A stretch of 52,740 nucleotides of DNA, taken from Candidatus Dechloromonas phosphoritropha (GTDB lineage Bacteria; Pseudomonadota; Gammaproteobacteria; Burkholderiales; Rhodocyclaceae). The notes beneath the pieces were generated by a model. That model saw only the letters and a program-made list of their open reading frames with translations, did no database searches and had not been told where the DNA came from. The stretch's first letter is position 1. Each line of letters begins with the position of its first letter. Positions 41,255 through 49,960 of the stretch are shown here, piece by piece. The stretch is from positions 1 to 52,740 of the forward strand of contig JADKGN010000002.1 of NCBI GenBank assembly GCA_016722705.1, in the 5' to 3' direction. Position numbers and translations under genes: made by a program.

Positions 41255-42514
41255 TCAAGCGGCGGTGCGGGATCGTTTGTTGATAGAAAGAAACAGTTTC
41301 TGCCGGGCCTGGTTCATCTGCTCGGCAGCCGCGTTGTCGCTCCGTGCCGTGGCCTTCGCGCGCAGGCTCTCGAGGGTCACGCCGGGGCGCAGGAAGGCGG
41401 CTCCGTCGGCCAAGCTGGCCAGCTTTTCGAACGGCGTCATCACCAGCGGCAAGGGATAGCGTTTGCGTCGTTTGCCCTTCTGGTCCGTGATCTCCTCGGC
41501 AAACAGGCAGGGGCGATGGAAATTCACATAGGGATTGAGGTAGCCAGCGCACCAGGCATTGACCTCGGCGGCGCCGTATTGCGGGATATGCGCGTAGCCC
41601 AGATGCTTGCGGATCACCGCGCCGTTTTTGGTCTCGGCCAGGCCGTTGTCGTTGGCGTGGCCTGGCCGTGATTTGGTGAATTCGGCCGCTAGCTTGTCGA
41701 GCATCCGGGCGACCTTGCGATTGATGTACTCCGAACCGTTGTCGGCGTGAAAGCCCAGAATACCGAAGGGAAAGCCGCCCAGCAGGGCCTCGATGACCGG
41801 CAGCAGGTAGGCCTCGCTGATTTTCTCGCAGGTGGCAATCAGTTCCCACTGGGTGACGCAGTCGACGGCGTTGATGTGATAGACGCCCTTGATGCCGTCC
41901 TGATCGCCCTGATGCACGCTGTCGATACGGATGAAGCCCGGCCAGCCATCGGGCACCGGTGCCCGGCGCGTGCCGATAGCAACGCCCGTCGGACGGGTTT
42001 TGGTGAAGCTGCGCCGCCGGTCGATGTAGCCGCGCTGCTTGCGCAGGTTGTAGAGGTGCCCAACCGAGATCGTCGCCAGCCGTTCGTAGCGGGGGTCGCC
42101 AAAGATCACCAGCGCGCGTGCCATGAGGTGCCGCGTGGCCGGCCCGGACAGCGTGCCGTGCAGGGTGTCCGTCTCGGCCAGCACGGCGAGGTCGACTGCG
42201 GTGAAACGGCGGGCAAAGCCTTCCTTCGGCCGGCGGTAGGCTTTGACCAGTTTCTCGCCGGCCCGCCAGCGTTTGACCAGACGCGTGAGCTGCTGGCGCG
42301 AGTAGCCGCTCGTCCGCTCCAGGTAGCGCAGGACCAGCCCCTTGTCGGAGCGGTGCAGTTGGCCATAACTGAAGCGCTGCAGAACCTCTTCGATGTGTCG
42401 ATAGCAATTTACATCCTCTTGCCGTGCCGAAAACCCAACCGCTTCCGTTCCCTTGAGAAACGCCTTTATCTGCTCCAGCGTCGTGAGCTTCGATTCGTCC
42501 ATGTCGATCACCAT
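41255..42514 (-). CDS. Integrase-core (rve) transposase, IS481-like
   Basis: The 419-residue protein has a helix-turn-helix N-terminal part (SGYSRQQLTRLVKRWRAGEK) and an rve DDE core: GFIRIDSVHQGDQDGIKGVY (first aspartate), ILGFHADNGSEYINRKVARM (second) and GHANDNGLAETKNGAVIRKH (glutamate). A basic C-terminal tail follows (KGKRRKRYP). The complete catalytic set suggests an active transposase. The start ATG 42514 could also be the ATG four codons later. The insertion family is not certain. Confidence 0.82.
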   Translation of the reverse strand: MVIDMDESKLTTLEQIKAFLKGTEAVGFSARQEDVNCYRHIEEVLQRFSYGQLHRSDKGLVLRYLERTSGYSRQQLTRLVKRWRAGEKLVKAYRRPKEGFARRFTAVDLAVLAETDTLHGTLSGPATRHLMARALVIFGDPRYERLATISVGHLYNLRKQRGYIDRRRSFTKTRPTGVAIGTRRAPVPDGWPGFIRIDSVHQGDQDGIKGVYHINAVDCVTQWELIATCEKISEAYLLPVIEALLGGFPFGILGFHADNGSEYINRKVARMLDKLAAEFTKSRPGHANDNGLAETKNGAVIRKHLGYAHIPQYGAAEVNAWCAGYLNPYVNFHRPCLFAEEITDQKGKRRKRYPLPLVMTPFEKLASLADGAAFLRPGVTLESLRAKATARSDNAAAEQMNQARQKLFLSINKRSRTAA

Positions 42515-42543
42515 GCCGCCAATGATCGATCCCTTTATCCGCC

Positions 42544-42603
42544 TTCAGACTCATACCTCGTTGGAAATACACCCCAGCGTTCAGACTCATACCATGTTGG
42601 AAA
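42544..42603 (+). repeat. Two tandem subterminal repeats at the right end of the rve element
   Basis: TTCAGACTCATACC followed by two variable bases and GTTGGAAA occurs at 42544-42567 and 42580-42603, a 36-base period. They lie just outside the transposase start and are probably transposase binding sites. A related TCAGACCTGAAG word (on the minus strand) lies near the left end at about 41224-41240. Confidence 0.5.
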
Positions 42604-42679
42604 AGACTGTTCCTGCCCTCCGTTACGCCTATTGCAGTAAGCTTATTCCGTCATTCCGTCATTCCTCCAGGAGTTCCCT

Positions 42680-43231
42680 TTGAGCCAATACCCCATCGCC
42701 GTCGTCGTCGGCAGCCTTCGCCGTGATTCGATCAACCGCAAGCTCGCGACTGCGATCGCCAAACTGGCACCGCCCGAGTTCTCATTCAATCAAATCGAGA
42801 TCGGTGACCTGCCGCACTACAACCAGGACGACGATGGCACCCCAGCTGAATCGGTCAAGCGCCTGAAAGGCGAAATCAAGTCGGCCAGTGGAGTGCTGTT
42901 CGTCACCGCCGAATACAACCGTTCGGTTCCGGGTGTGCTCAAAAATGCGATCGACCTTGCCTCGCGCCCTTATGGCGAAAGCGTCTGGGCGGGCAAGCCG
43001 GCCGGTGTGCTGGGGGCTTCGATCGGGGTCGTCGGCACAGCGATGGCGCAGCAGCATTTGCGTAACATCCTCGCGTACCTCGACATGCCGACGCTGGGCC
43101 AGCCCGAAGCGTTCATCCACAACAAGGAGGGTTTGTTCGACCCGTCAGGCGACATCGGTGCGGGCAGCCAGAAGTTCCTGCAGGCCTGGATGGACCGCTA
43201 CGTCGCGTGGGTGAAAAAGCACGCAGGCTGA
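42680..43231 (+). CDS. NADPH-dependent FMN reductase (ChrR/YieF-like)
   Basis: TTG 42680 follows CCAGGAGTTCCC; the product is 183 residues. The flavodoxin-like fold is clear: IAVVVGSLRRDSINRKLATA (FMN phosphate loop), FVTAEYNRSVPGVLKNAIDLASR (family signature, by position about 73-95) and GKPAGVLGASIGVVGTAMAQ. Such enzymes reduce quinones, azo dyes or chromate with NADPH. It stands alone after the insertion element. The substrate cannot be told from sequence. Confidence 0.87.
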   Translation: MSQYPIAVVVGSLRRDSINRKLATAIAKLAPPEFSFNQIEIGDLPHYNQDDDGTPAESVKRLKGEIKSASGVLFVTAEYNRSVPGVLKNAIDLASRPYGESVWAGKPAGVLGASIGVVGTAMAQQHLRNILAYLDMPTLGQPEAFIHNKEGLFDPSGDIGAGSQKFLQAWMDRYVAWVKKHAG

Positions 43232-43314
43232 TGACGGAACGCTATCGCTGGTTGGGGGTGTAAGCCGGAACCGCCGAAAATTCCGTCAGGTCACGGCGAC
43301 CGAGGGTCGGCTAT

Positions 43315-43335
43315 TGTTAAGGGTTGTCAGATGCC
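43315..43335 (+). repeat. 21-bp direct repeat, copy a
   Basis: The 21 bases starting TGTTAAGGGTTGTCAG recur exactly at 43758-43778. The pair brackets the truncated VOC gene (443 bases apart), which suggests duplicated ends of a lost or short element. Confidence 0.5.
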
Positions 43336-43384
43336 AGCCCTCACCGACATGACGGCTGGGAACGAGAACCGCTCATTGGGCGGG

Positions 43385-43700
43385 TTAGACGACGTTGTCG
43401 TCACCGCCGTGCAGATTATGGAAGGCATAGCTAGCCGGTGGGCCCCTGAACTTGATGACATTGCCTTCGGGGTCTGTGAGATACATGGGCGGACCCTCAC
43501 CCTCGGCACCATAGCGCGCCTCGACGTTTCCAGCCTCCACCCCATGAGCGTTAAGGTGAATGCGAATACTGGCTTTATCAAAGGGCTCCACGCGAAGACA
43601 AAAGAGATCAAGGTTGCGTGCCTCTGTTCCAGGTGGCGCACCTCCAGCCTTGCCGAGTTTGCCATCGACAAGTAATCAACGCATTGCGAACCAAGTTGGC
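43385..43700 (-). pseudogene. VOC/glyoxalase-family C-terminal fragment
   Basis: Reading from about 43688 gives LVDGKLGKAGGAPPGTEARN, then EPFDKASIRIHLNAHGVEAG, then MYLTDPEGNVIKFRGPP. The latter strand (YLxDPEGNxIxF) is the metal-site end of vicinal oxygen chelate proteins. A stop precedes the segment in frame and no start codon with a ribosome site was found, so the N-terminal half has been lost. An ATG-initiated 68-residue product from 43591 would be non-functional. Confidence 0.6.
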
Positions 43701-43757
43701 GCTGAGCACTACCGTCCGTTCAGGCCGAGTTGTGTTAATTACCCTTCTGGCAGATTC

Positions 43758-43778
43758 TGTTAAGGGTTGTCAGATGCC
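43758..43778 (+). repeat. 21-bp direct repeat, copy b
   Basis: This is identical to 43315-43335. It lies between the VOC fragment and the next minus-strand ORF. Confidence 0.5.
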
Positions 43779-43805
43779 CGCTGACACCGATTGCCGCATT
43801 CTCCC

Positions 43806-44150
43806 TTACGGTTTGCGCGGATGCCGGACGAAGTGGATGATCTTGTCCAACTGGAAGTGCGTTTGTTTTCCGGCGCGCTCTGACTTTTTGGTCAGTGCTT
43901 TCTGCACCAGGTCCGAAAATGCGACCACGTCCTGCCGCGGATAATCGTCCTGAACGCCGCCATCTTGAAAGAACGCAGCAATCCAACGTGCGGCCAGTTC
44001 GTCTAGCCCAGTCTCCCGCAAATATTCTGTTGCAGCCATCTCGACGTACTCGCTCAGCTTGGGCACAGCAACTCCTGTAAATACGGTCACCATACACTTT
44101 GTGGCGTTGACCTTCCAAGGGGCCATGCCATGCGGAATGCTCGTAAGCAT
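43806..44150 (-). CDS. Hypothetical protein
   Basis: The frame is open for 114 codons; a likely alternative start is ATG 44093 (MVTVFTGVAVPKLSEYVEMA), giving 95 residues. The protein is helical and acidic in the middle (ATEYLRETGLDELAARWIAA) with a basic end (FQLDKIIHFVRHPRKP). It is not a family I recognise. No strong ribosome site marks either start, so confidence is modest. Confidence 0.45.
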   Translation of the reverse strand: MLTSIPHGMAPWKVNATKCMVTVFTGVAVPKLSEYVEMAATEYLRETGLDELAARWIAAFFQDGGVQDDYPRQDVVAFSDLVQKALTKKSERAGKQTHFQLDKIIHFVRHPRKP

Positions 44151-44542
44151 CGGTCATTCACCCCACATGTTGGGCCTCTTTTATTTCATCCTATCCTATA
44201 CTGAGTTTTGCGTTGCTTGTTTCGAGCGGGACAAAATAGCCAAGACACACCCGGGCGCGGCAGTTCGGCGTGGTCTGATTTACTTCGGCGATTCAGGCCG
44301 AAAGTGGGCTAGATTTAAGCCGATGTTGACAGCTGCTTCGTGGAACAGCGGGTCCCCCGCTTGCAGCCGGCGTAGTGCCTGAGGGGGCCTGGCGGCTCAT
44401 CGGCCGAGGCGGTGCCCATGAGCGACGGCATGTCTACCACGCTGCTGCCCGCACCTTGCCGCGTCGTGGTTCGGCGGCGCCTTCGCGCTCCCGCTGCGAA
44501 GTCGAAACATGCAAGATGCCGCCGGCCGCATTTGTCAGGCCC
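44151..44542. other. Intergenic stretch without a recognised gene
   Basis: About 390 bases upstream of the hypothetical gene and downstream of the SDR gene. No convincing ORF, repeat or terminator was identified. Confidence 0.4.
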
Positions 44543-45310
44543 TCAGCGTGCCGTGTAGCCGCCGTCGATGACCAGTTCGCATCCGGTCACCCAACGTGCC
44601 TGATCGGAGGCCAGATAGACCACGCCCCAAGCGATGTCGTCGGGATGGCCAGTGCCCCCCAAGGGATGGAGAGCGTCCAGAGCGGCCTTGGCCGCGTCAT
44701 GTTGCTGGCCGGCGTCCTTAACGTAGCGATCAACCAGCGCTGTGAAGATGAACCCTGGGTGAACCGAATTGACCCGGATTTTGTCGGGGGCGAAGGTCAG
44801 CGCATCGTTCTTCGACATGACGCGCACCGCGCCCTTGGAGGCGTGATAGGGCGGAATGTCGGCACCGCCGACGAGGCCGTAGATCGACGAGATATTGATG
44901 ATCGATCCGCCACCGACCTGGCGCATCGGCGCGATGGCATGTTTGGTGCACAGAAAGACGGCGGTCGTGTTCACCGCCATCACCTTCTCCCATTCGGCAA
45001 GTTCGAGCTGGTCGGTCGGCTTATTGACACCTTCGATGCCGGCGTTGTTGACCAGCACGTCGAGCTGACCGAACTGGTCGACCGCCGCCTGAACGGCCGC
45101 CTTCACCTGCGCCTCGATGGTCACATCGCAGGCATGAAACGCCGCCTTGCGCCCGGCAGCCTGAAGCTTTTCGGCAACTTCGCGACCACGGTCGTCACGA
45201 TCGACGATCAGCACTGCGCAGCCCTCTTCGGACATGCGCTGGGCAATCGCTTCGCCAAGACCGTTGGCCCCGCCCGTGATCAGTGCAACCTTGTCTTGCA
45301 GTCTGGACAC
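44543..45310 (-). CDS. Short-chain dehydrogenase/reductase
   Basis: The frame extends far upstream, but GTG 45310 has GGGAG 6 bases before it and gives a 255-residue protein of normal SDR size. Landmarks are the cofactor loop ITGGANGLGEAIA, NNAG (VLVNNAGIEG), the catalytic serine (INISSIYG), YxxxK (PYHASKGAVR) and the C-terminal GCELVIDGGYTAR. DRDDRG after the second strand suggests NAD preference. The substrate is unknown. The upstream frame is a DUF748 remnant, joined without a stop. Confidence 0.88.
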   Translation of the reverse strand: MSRLQDKVALITGGANGLGEAIAQRMSEEGCAVLIVDRDDRGREVAEKLQAAGRKAAFHACDVTIEAQVKAAVQAAVDQFGQLDVLVNNAGIEGVNKPTDQLELAEWEKVMAVNTTAVFLCTKHAIAPMRQVGGGSIINISSIYGLVGGADIPPYHASKGAVRVMSKNDALTFAPDKIRVNSVHPGFIFTALVDRYVKDAGQQHDAAKAALDALHPLGGTGHPDDIAWGVVYLASDQARWVTGCELVIDGGYTAR

Positions 45311-46381
45311 TTTGATCTCCCTGAATGTGTTCACGTTGAACGATGCGGTCAGTGTAGCACTCCGCGTGGACGCGAGGGCGGCGCTGACCGGTAGCCCGAT
45401 ATCGATCACACCCTGTGAATCACTTAGGATCGCTATCGCCAGATCGAGCGGCAGATCCGCAGCACCGGGGGTATCGACCCGCTCGCCAAGTTTCACCTGC
45501 TTGAGAACGATCTTGTTCTCGCCGCGCAGCTTTCTCTCCTTAACCTTGTACTGCAGATCCAGAGACAACTGTCCGCCCGTGATCCTGCGACCGGCGAACT
45601 TGACGCCGTACGGCGACAGCGAGCTCATCGTCAGGTTGTGAAAAGTCATCTCGATATCGGTCAGTTTCGCCGGGTGGAAGACGCTGATCTGGCCGCGTAT
45701 CTTCGCCGAACCGTACTTGTCTACTCGCGCGTCGAGCTGCACCTTGGCGCTGCGTGCCGGATCGGTTCCAAGGCCGGTGATCACGCCTTGCAGTTCGTGC
45801 ATGCGCGTGCGGAACTGCGGTCTCAGACTGAGGTCCGCAAACTCAAGCGCGCCCTTGGAGACGCGAATGCGGGCAACCGTGACCGGAAACGGATCTTCGG
45901 TCGGAACACCCTCGTCGCCTGCTGTCGCCGCCGCTGGTGCTTCGCCGGCAACCTGCTCGCCGTCCTTGGATTTCTTCAGCACATCGGTCAGATTGATCGA
46001 CTGATCCTCGGCAATGATCAAACGCCCGGTGGGCTGCACTATCTTTAGCTCGCCGACATCCAGCAGATTCGGTTCGACGGTGAGCAACAGGTCGTCGGTG
46101 GTCAGCTTGTCCCAGGTGACGAATGGCCGCTTCGGCTCGACCTCGTCGATCTGCAGCTTATCGACCACAAAGCTGCCTTTGTAGGCCAGTTTTGCACCGG
46201 CAACTGCCGGATCGCCATAGCGCAAGCGGCCACTGCTGGAAGCCGTGCCGGAGGCCACAGTCAGCGTGGTAAATTCCGACACAAGGGGCTGCACCGGTGC
46301 CAGCGCGATCTCCACCAGCTTGAGCTGCAGGTCGGACGTGCCGTCGTCGGCACGAACCGTATCTTCCCCTGACTTGGACAC
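45311..46381 (-). pseudogene. DUF748-domain fragment read in frame with the SDR gene
   Basis: About 330 codons match the AsmA-like DUF748 family: LVEIALAPVQPLVSEFTTLT, VVDKLQIDEVEPKRPFVTWD, LRPQFRTRMHELQGVITGLG, VKLGERVDTPGAADLPLDLA and GVIDIGLPVS. Complete DUF748 proteins are about 1000 residues with a signal anchor; both N-terminal and C-terminal parts are missing here. After GLPVS (about 45385) the sequence is no longer DUF748 and runs into the SDR leader. A GTG at 46381 opens the frame but lacks a good ribosome site. It is most likely a deletion remnant, not a true fusion enzyme. Confidence 0.65.
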
Positions 46382-46454
46382 GTCAGCATAATTTCCTTCA
46401 TGGCATCCAGAAGCTGACCTTTTCTGTCATTTACCCATCCGGGAGCAACCTGTA

Positions 46455-46778
46455 ATGACCCACGTCGTCACCGAATCCTGCGTGAAATGCAAATATACCG
46501 ATTGCGTGGACGTTTGCCCGGTCGATTGTTTTCATGAAGGGTCGAATTTCTTGGCCATTGACCCCGATGAATGTATTGACTGTGCCCTGTGCGTGGCCGA
46601 ATGCCCGGTCGCGGCCATATTTGCCGAAGATGACTTGCCTAAATCCCAGCATGAGTTCCTTGCCTTGAATGCCGAGCTATCCAAGAAATGGCCAGTGATT
46701 GGGAAGAGCAAAGATGCACTGCCAGAAGCAGATGAGTACGCCAAACTGACGGACAAGCGCGGATTGCTGGAACGCTAA
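46455..46778 (+). CDS. fdxA: 7Fe ferredoxin, FdxA type
   Basis: The 107-residue ferredoxin has the cysteine pattern for one [3Fe-4S] and one [4Fe-4S] cluster: ESCVKCKYTDCVDVCPVDCF and DPDECIDCALCVAECPVAAI. The C-terminal extension (ALNAELSKKWPVIGKSKDAL) is characteristic of the FdxA group. A GGGAGC site lies 10 bases before the start. It is a small electron carrier, commonly induced in redox stress, and lies convergent to the cupin gene and divergent from the DUF748/SDR frame. Confidence 0.92.
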   Translation: MTHVVTESCVKCKYTDCVDVCPVDCFHEGSNFLAIDPDECIDCALCVAECPVAAIFAEDDLPKSQHEFLALNAELSKKWPVIGKSKDALPEADEYAKLTDKRGLLER

Positions 46779-46890
46779 TTTCGCTGAGTGCAGCCCATCA
46801 ATGCTGCTTGCCGCTACCGGTCAACGGCAAGCATGCCGGTGTCGTCGAACGCTAAAAGAGGCTGGTCAAAGGTACTGCCGTTGTTGCTCA

Positions 46891-47223
46891 TCACAGACGG
46901 TGCAGCAACATGGTGATCAGCAGTGAAGCGTCCTCCAGTGCCCGTACGGCGTGCGGCTGATGGTCGGCGAGATAGACCAGCGAACCGGCACGCAGGGTTT
47001 GCGTACGTCCATGCGCATCGAGTTCGACGACGCCCTCGATACACTGAATGGTGATCGTGCCCGCGGCCTCGTGCTCCTGGGTGAACTTGCCTGCTGGCAA
47101 TACCAACCGAAAAACCTCGAGGTGATCGGCCCGGACGAGCGTCGTTGAAACCGAGCCCTTGACGAACTCGCCGAGTGGCGCGACGTTGATCAGTTCGCCC
47201 GAGGCAGCATGAGGGATGGCCAT
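46891..47223 (-). CDS. Small cupin-domain protein
   Basis: ATG 47223 follows GGAGACTGAAC and gives 110 residues. The cupin motifs are partly present: FRLVLPAGKFTQEHEAAGTITIQCIEGVVEL (first motif, with His but altered spacing) and LRAGSLVYLADHQPHAVRAL (second motif with histidines). It would form a single beta barrel, with a metal bound by the histidines if at all. No pathway is indicated by the neighbours, ferredoxin and an unknown gene. Confidence 0.8.
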   Translation of the reverse strand: MAIPHAASGELINVAPLGEFVKGSVSTTLVRADHLEVFRLVLPAGKFTQEHEAAGTITIQCIEGVVELDAHGRTQTLRAGSLVYLADHQPHAVRALEDASLLITMLLHRL

Positions 47224-47287
47224 GTTCAGTCTCCAAAGCAATAGGGTATTCTCAACCGTCCGCAGATGGCCGCTATGTAAACCTCTA

Positions 47288-47391
47288 CATAGTGCAGAGG
47301 GTTTTTAGCCTACCGGTCGCGGTGGTGGCGCTACACCTCCTACCAACCTCGGCACGCCGCGCCCGCCAAGCTAAAAACCCTCTGCATTATG
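47288..47391. mobile_element. 104-bp inverted-repeat unit
   Basis: The ends are 22-base inverted arms with one mismatch, CATARTGCAGAGGGTTTTTA then GC (47288-47309; 47370-47391 inverted). The centre is GC-rich without a gene. It could be a miniature mobile element, or a strong hairpin that insulates the cupin gene from the next gene. Only one copy is in the window. Confidence 0.5.
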
Positions 47392-47510
47392 AGACCATCA
47401 GTTTTGTTCTAAACACATGCGTAATGCATCCACCGTCACTCAACCAGAAATCAATAATCCTAAGCCGGACGAGCCGGAACCAAACAGGTATTACGATAGA
47501 AGCCTGACGA

Positions 47511-48692
47511 ATGACCGAGGAGGCGATCATGTTGGCGATGGCTCTGGCGGAACGATACGCGACGAACATGCATGGTGTGCTTTCGTGCTTTGACCGGATC
47601 ATTATCACCGGCACGCTGCCTGGTGCGTGCTACGCGGCAGGAATGACGAGTTATTTGTACGCGCACGGAATTCGGGTATTCGACTACCCGCGATTTGCCG
47701 AGCCGCTGCGAGATCGCATTCGTGAGCGTGCGCAGGAGGTGTGTCTGGCGGCGGGTATTGAAATCGAGCACGTCAGCAAAAGCCATATTCGCAAGGAAGA
47801 GTTGGTCGCGCGAGTGCTCGCCGGTCGCGGCGACGCACCGGGTTTGGTGCATGTGCTCTCGGCCATGGAAGCCTGTCCGAGCTACAAACCGTGGCATGAC
47901 AAAGGCAGTGGCAAGACTTACCTGCGCCCCGATCAAGGCAAGTGCCTGCACTACTACTTCTATTTCATCGACGAGGAACTGGGGTTGTGCTACCTGCGTG
48001 TGCCGACGTGGGCACCGTTCGGGTTGCAGTTCTACTGTAATGGTCACAGCGCTCTGGCAAGAACTCTGACGCGAGAAAGGATCGACTTCCTCCAGCAGGA
48101 CAACGCCTTCCTGCGTGTCGCCGACATCGCGCAGGCGCAGGCGCTGGCGGATGCGTTCAGTCCCGACGTACTTCACCCGCGACTGGATCGCTATGCGCAG
48201 TGGTTGTGCCCAGTGCTTGACGTCTTTGGATCCTCGTATCACTGGAGCTTGCGCCAAGTCGAATACTCCACCGACCTGATGTTTCGCAGTGAGCAGATAT
48301 TGGTTCCACTGTATGACGCCATTTCGCGCCAAGCGGTCTTGGCCGCCAACGCAGAACGCGTCTCCAGCTTTCTGGGCAAGAAGGTCACGCCACAACTGGC
48401 CCAGGAGATCGGTTCCCGGTTGTCCACCCGTATCGAGGGGCGCTGCATCAAGCACACCATGGGCGCCGCTGGCGTCAAGGTGTATGACAAATTCTCCCGC
48501 GTACTGCGGGTCGAAACGACCGTCAATGACGTGAGTTTCTTCAAACACCACCGCAAGGTGGAACACAAGGACAGGCACGCCACCCGAGAATTGGCGCCCC
48601 TGAAGAAGACGATCTATAGCCTGATCGACCTGCGCGACATCCTGCTCGGCTGCAAGGGGTTCGGGGAGCAATGGAACCGGGAACTGGTTTAA
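47511..48692 (+). pseudogene. Uncharacterised protein gene truncated by an insertion
   Basis: The protein up to the insertion is about 380 residues: MLAMALAERYATNMHGVLSC, FDRIIITGTLPGACYAAGMT, FDYPRFAEPLRDRIRERAQE and, near the end, VSFFKHHRKVEHKDRHATRE. I recall similarly worded proteins of unknown function in proteobacteria but cannot name a role. The start ATG (47511 or 47529) follows GAGGAGG. The last codons (EQWNRELV) are encoded by the 38-bp end of the inserted element that begins at 48656, so the natural C-terminus is lost. Confidence 0.6.
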
Positions 48693-49489
48693 GGTGTTCA
48701 CTTATCAGAACGGTCGAGATGACGGTACGGATTAACTGGGGCCGGGAATCCGGCTTTCTGCATGTGAGACTCGTAATCCGCCCAGGCTTGTCGGCTTTGT
48801 GGGATGCTCGTCCCCCGCAGGGAGATTTCAATGGGTGGTTCGGCTAGGCGGCGACGTAGCCGCAGGCGCGGGTCGGCGTCGTTTGCGCGCGTGGACAGAT
48901 CCGCCAGCCGCTTGGTCCTGGCCAGTTCCTCCAGGTCATGGGCTATGCGCCGGAGCACCCGGATCACACGGCCCGTGGTCCACGCCGACGTAACAGGTCT
49001 CTGGCAAGTCATCGTCCGGTCGGAGGTTCACTGCCGGCGTTTCTCCTGCAGCGAGAGATTCCAGCCAGCCAACGCATGAGATCAGCATCGTTGCTTCCTC
49101 TGTGAGTCGGTCTGCGACCTGCTCCTCTGCGTCAGGAAGAGGATCCTCTGGAGCAGGCCATCCCGCCTCCCGAAGCATCGATAAGGGGTGTTCCACACAA
49201 TCCGCCTGCGGGCTGGTGACAAGCTGATGAACACGGGTTGGACCCAAGCCCACCTGTTGGGCGATATCTCGGACGGAAAGCCCTTGTCGATGAGCCGACA
49301 CGATGGCCCAGACGCGTTCGAGTTCGGCCATCTCCAACTGGAAGGAGGCTCGTGCAAGCCGAGTACGAATACGCGCCCAGCGTTGAAATTCTTCTCTGGA
49401 CTTCGGGATCATCTTTTTATCTTACCCTGAGGTGTTCATTAGAGTGAACACCTTAAACCAGTTCCCGGTTCCATTACTCCCAGAACCCC
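48656..49489. mobile_element. TIME-like element with 38-bp ends and one HTH gene, copy 2
   Basis: Both ends are complete. Left 48656-48693 and right 49452-49489 are inverted 38-base repeats that begin GGGGTTCKGGGAGYAATGGA and finish TTTAAG. The size is 834 bp and the only gene is the HTH gene on the minus strand. GGGG at the tip and the 38-base length are Tn3-type features; there is no transposase or resolvase. The flanks (TGCAA, AATAT) do not form a 5-bp duplication. The partial copy at 3207-4054 proves that it is a repeated unit. Confidence 0.7.
48698..49412 (-). pseudogene. HTH gene of the TIME-like element, copy 2, one-base frameshift
   Basis: From ATG 49412 the protein reads MIPKSREEFQRWARIRTRLA, then a helix-turn-helix resembling sigma-factor region 4 or KorB-type modules (LSVRDIAQQVGLGPTRVHQL, about residues 45-64), then ADRLTEEATMLISCVGWLES. 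At about 48973-48980 one extra base (GGCCCGTGG against GGCCCTGG in copy 1) shifts the frame; corrected, it continues RVIRVLRRIAHDLEELART to YRHLDRSDK, about 237 residues in all. The gene fills the element almost entirely. No known family; DNA binding is the only inferable property. Confidence 0.6.
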
Positions 49490-49600
49490 AATATCGCCGG
49501 CCGCGTGGCGGCACATCCTGCTCAACGGGCACTACACATTCCAGAGCGACGGCAAGCTCATCGACCTGGATACGCTCGTGGCAGGGTTGGGTTTGGGATG
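49490..49600 (+). pseudogene. Extreme 3' fragment resembling a Tn3-family transposase
   Basis: The frame reads AWRHILLNGHYTFQSDGKLI, DLDTLVAGLGLG and a TGA stop. H-I-x-x-x-G-x-Y-x-F followed by I-D-L-D-x-L is the usual C-terminal ending of one branch of Tn3 transposases. It adjoins the right end of the TIME-like element. The rest of the gene is absent. It is short, so the assignment is tentative. Confidence 0.4.
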
Positions 49601-49645
49601 ACGGAAATTTCGACGGTTCCGGCTTAGAACCCCCACCAGAACTCG

Positions 49646-49960
49646 CTATCCGCCACAGTGCTTGAAGACCTGCATCGAAGCCCCGGCCAGCAGCGGCCAG
49701 ACATTGGTATACCAGTCCATGTACGCCGGATCCGCCAGATGAGTCTTGAGCGCCTCGAGATCAGCCCATTTCTCGACGATCACCAACTCGTTATCGTCGA
49801 AGGCGGGTTGTCCCGGAAATCCGCTCGACAAATGCACGGCCAACTCGTATTCGAGGCAACCCGCTTTCGCCTGTACGGCAGGGACGATCTTGCGCAATAG
49901 CCGCTCCACGACGTCGCGTTGCCCTTCCCGGGCCCTGATCGCAGCGATGACGTAGATCAT
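49646..49960 (-). CDS. ABM-domain monooxygenase (quinol monooxygenase-like)
   Basis: The 104-residue protein has the antibiotic-biosynthesis-monooxygenase fold: MIYVIAAIRAREGQRDVVER, AGCLEYELAVHL, ELVIVEKWADLEALKTHLAD and YMDWYTNVWPLL. Such small ferredoxin-like proteins oxidise quinols or polycyclic phenols without cofactor. Its start overlaps the aldo-keto reductase stop by 4 bases (ATGA), so it is the last gene of the operon. The product looks complete. Confidence 0.87.
   Translation of the reverse strand: MIYVIAAIRAREGQRDVVERLLRKIVPAVQAKAGCLEYELAVHLSSGFPGQPAFDDNELVIVEKWADLEALKTHLADPAYMDWYTNVWPLLAGASMQVFKHCGG

Noticed and set aside
41747..42640. 297-codon plus-strand frame opposite the rve transposase
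   Set aside because: It is a shadow frame; the opposite strand carries the complete catalytic motif set.
44543..46381. A 612-residue DUF748-SDR fusion enzyme as one gene
   Set aside because: The SDR has its own GTG with GGGAG and a normal length, and the DUF748 part lacks both its ends.
47460..48701. 413-codon minus-strand frame opposite the unknown 47511 gene
   Set aside because: The plus strand has a GAGGAGG start site and more protein-like sequence; the minus frame has no recognised motif.
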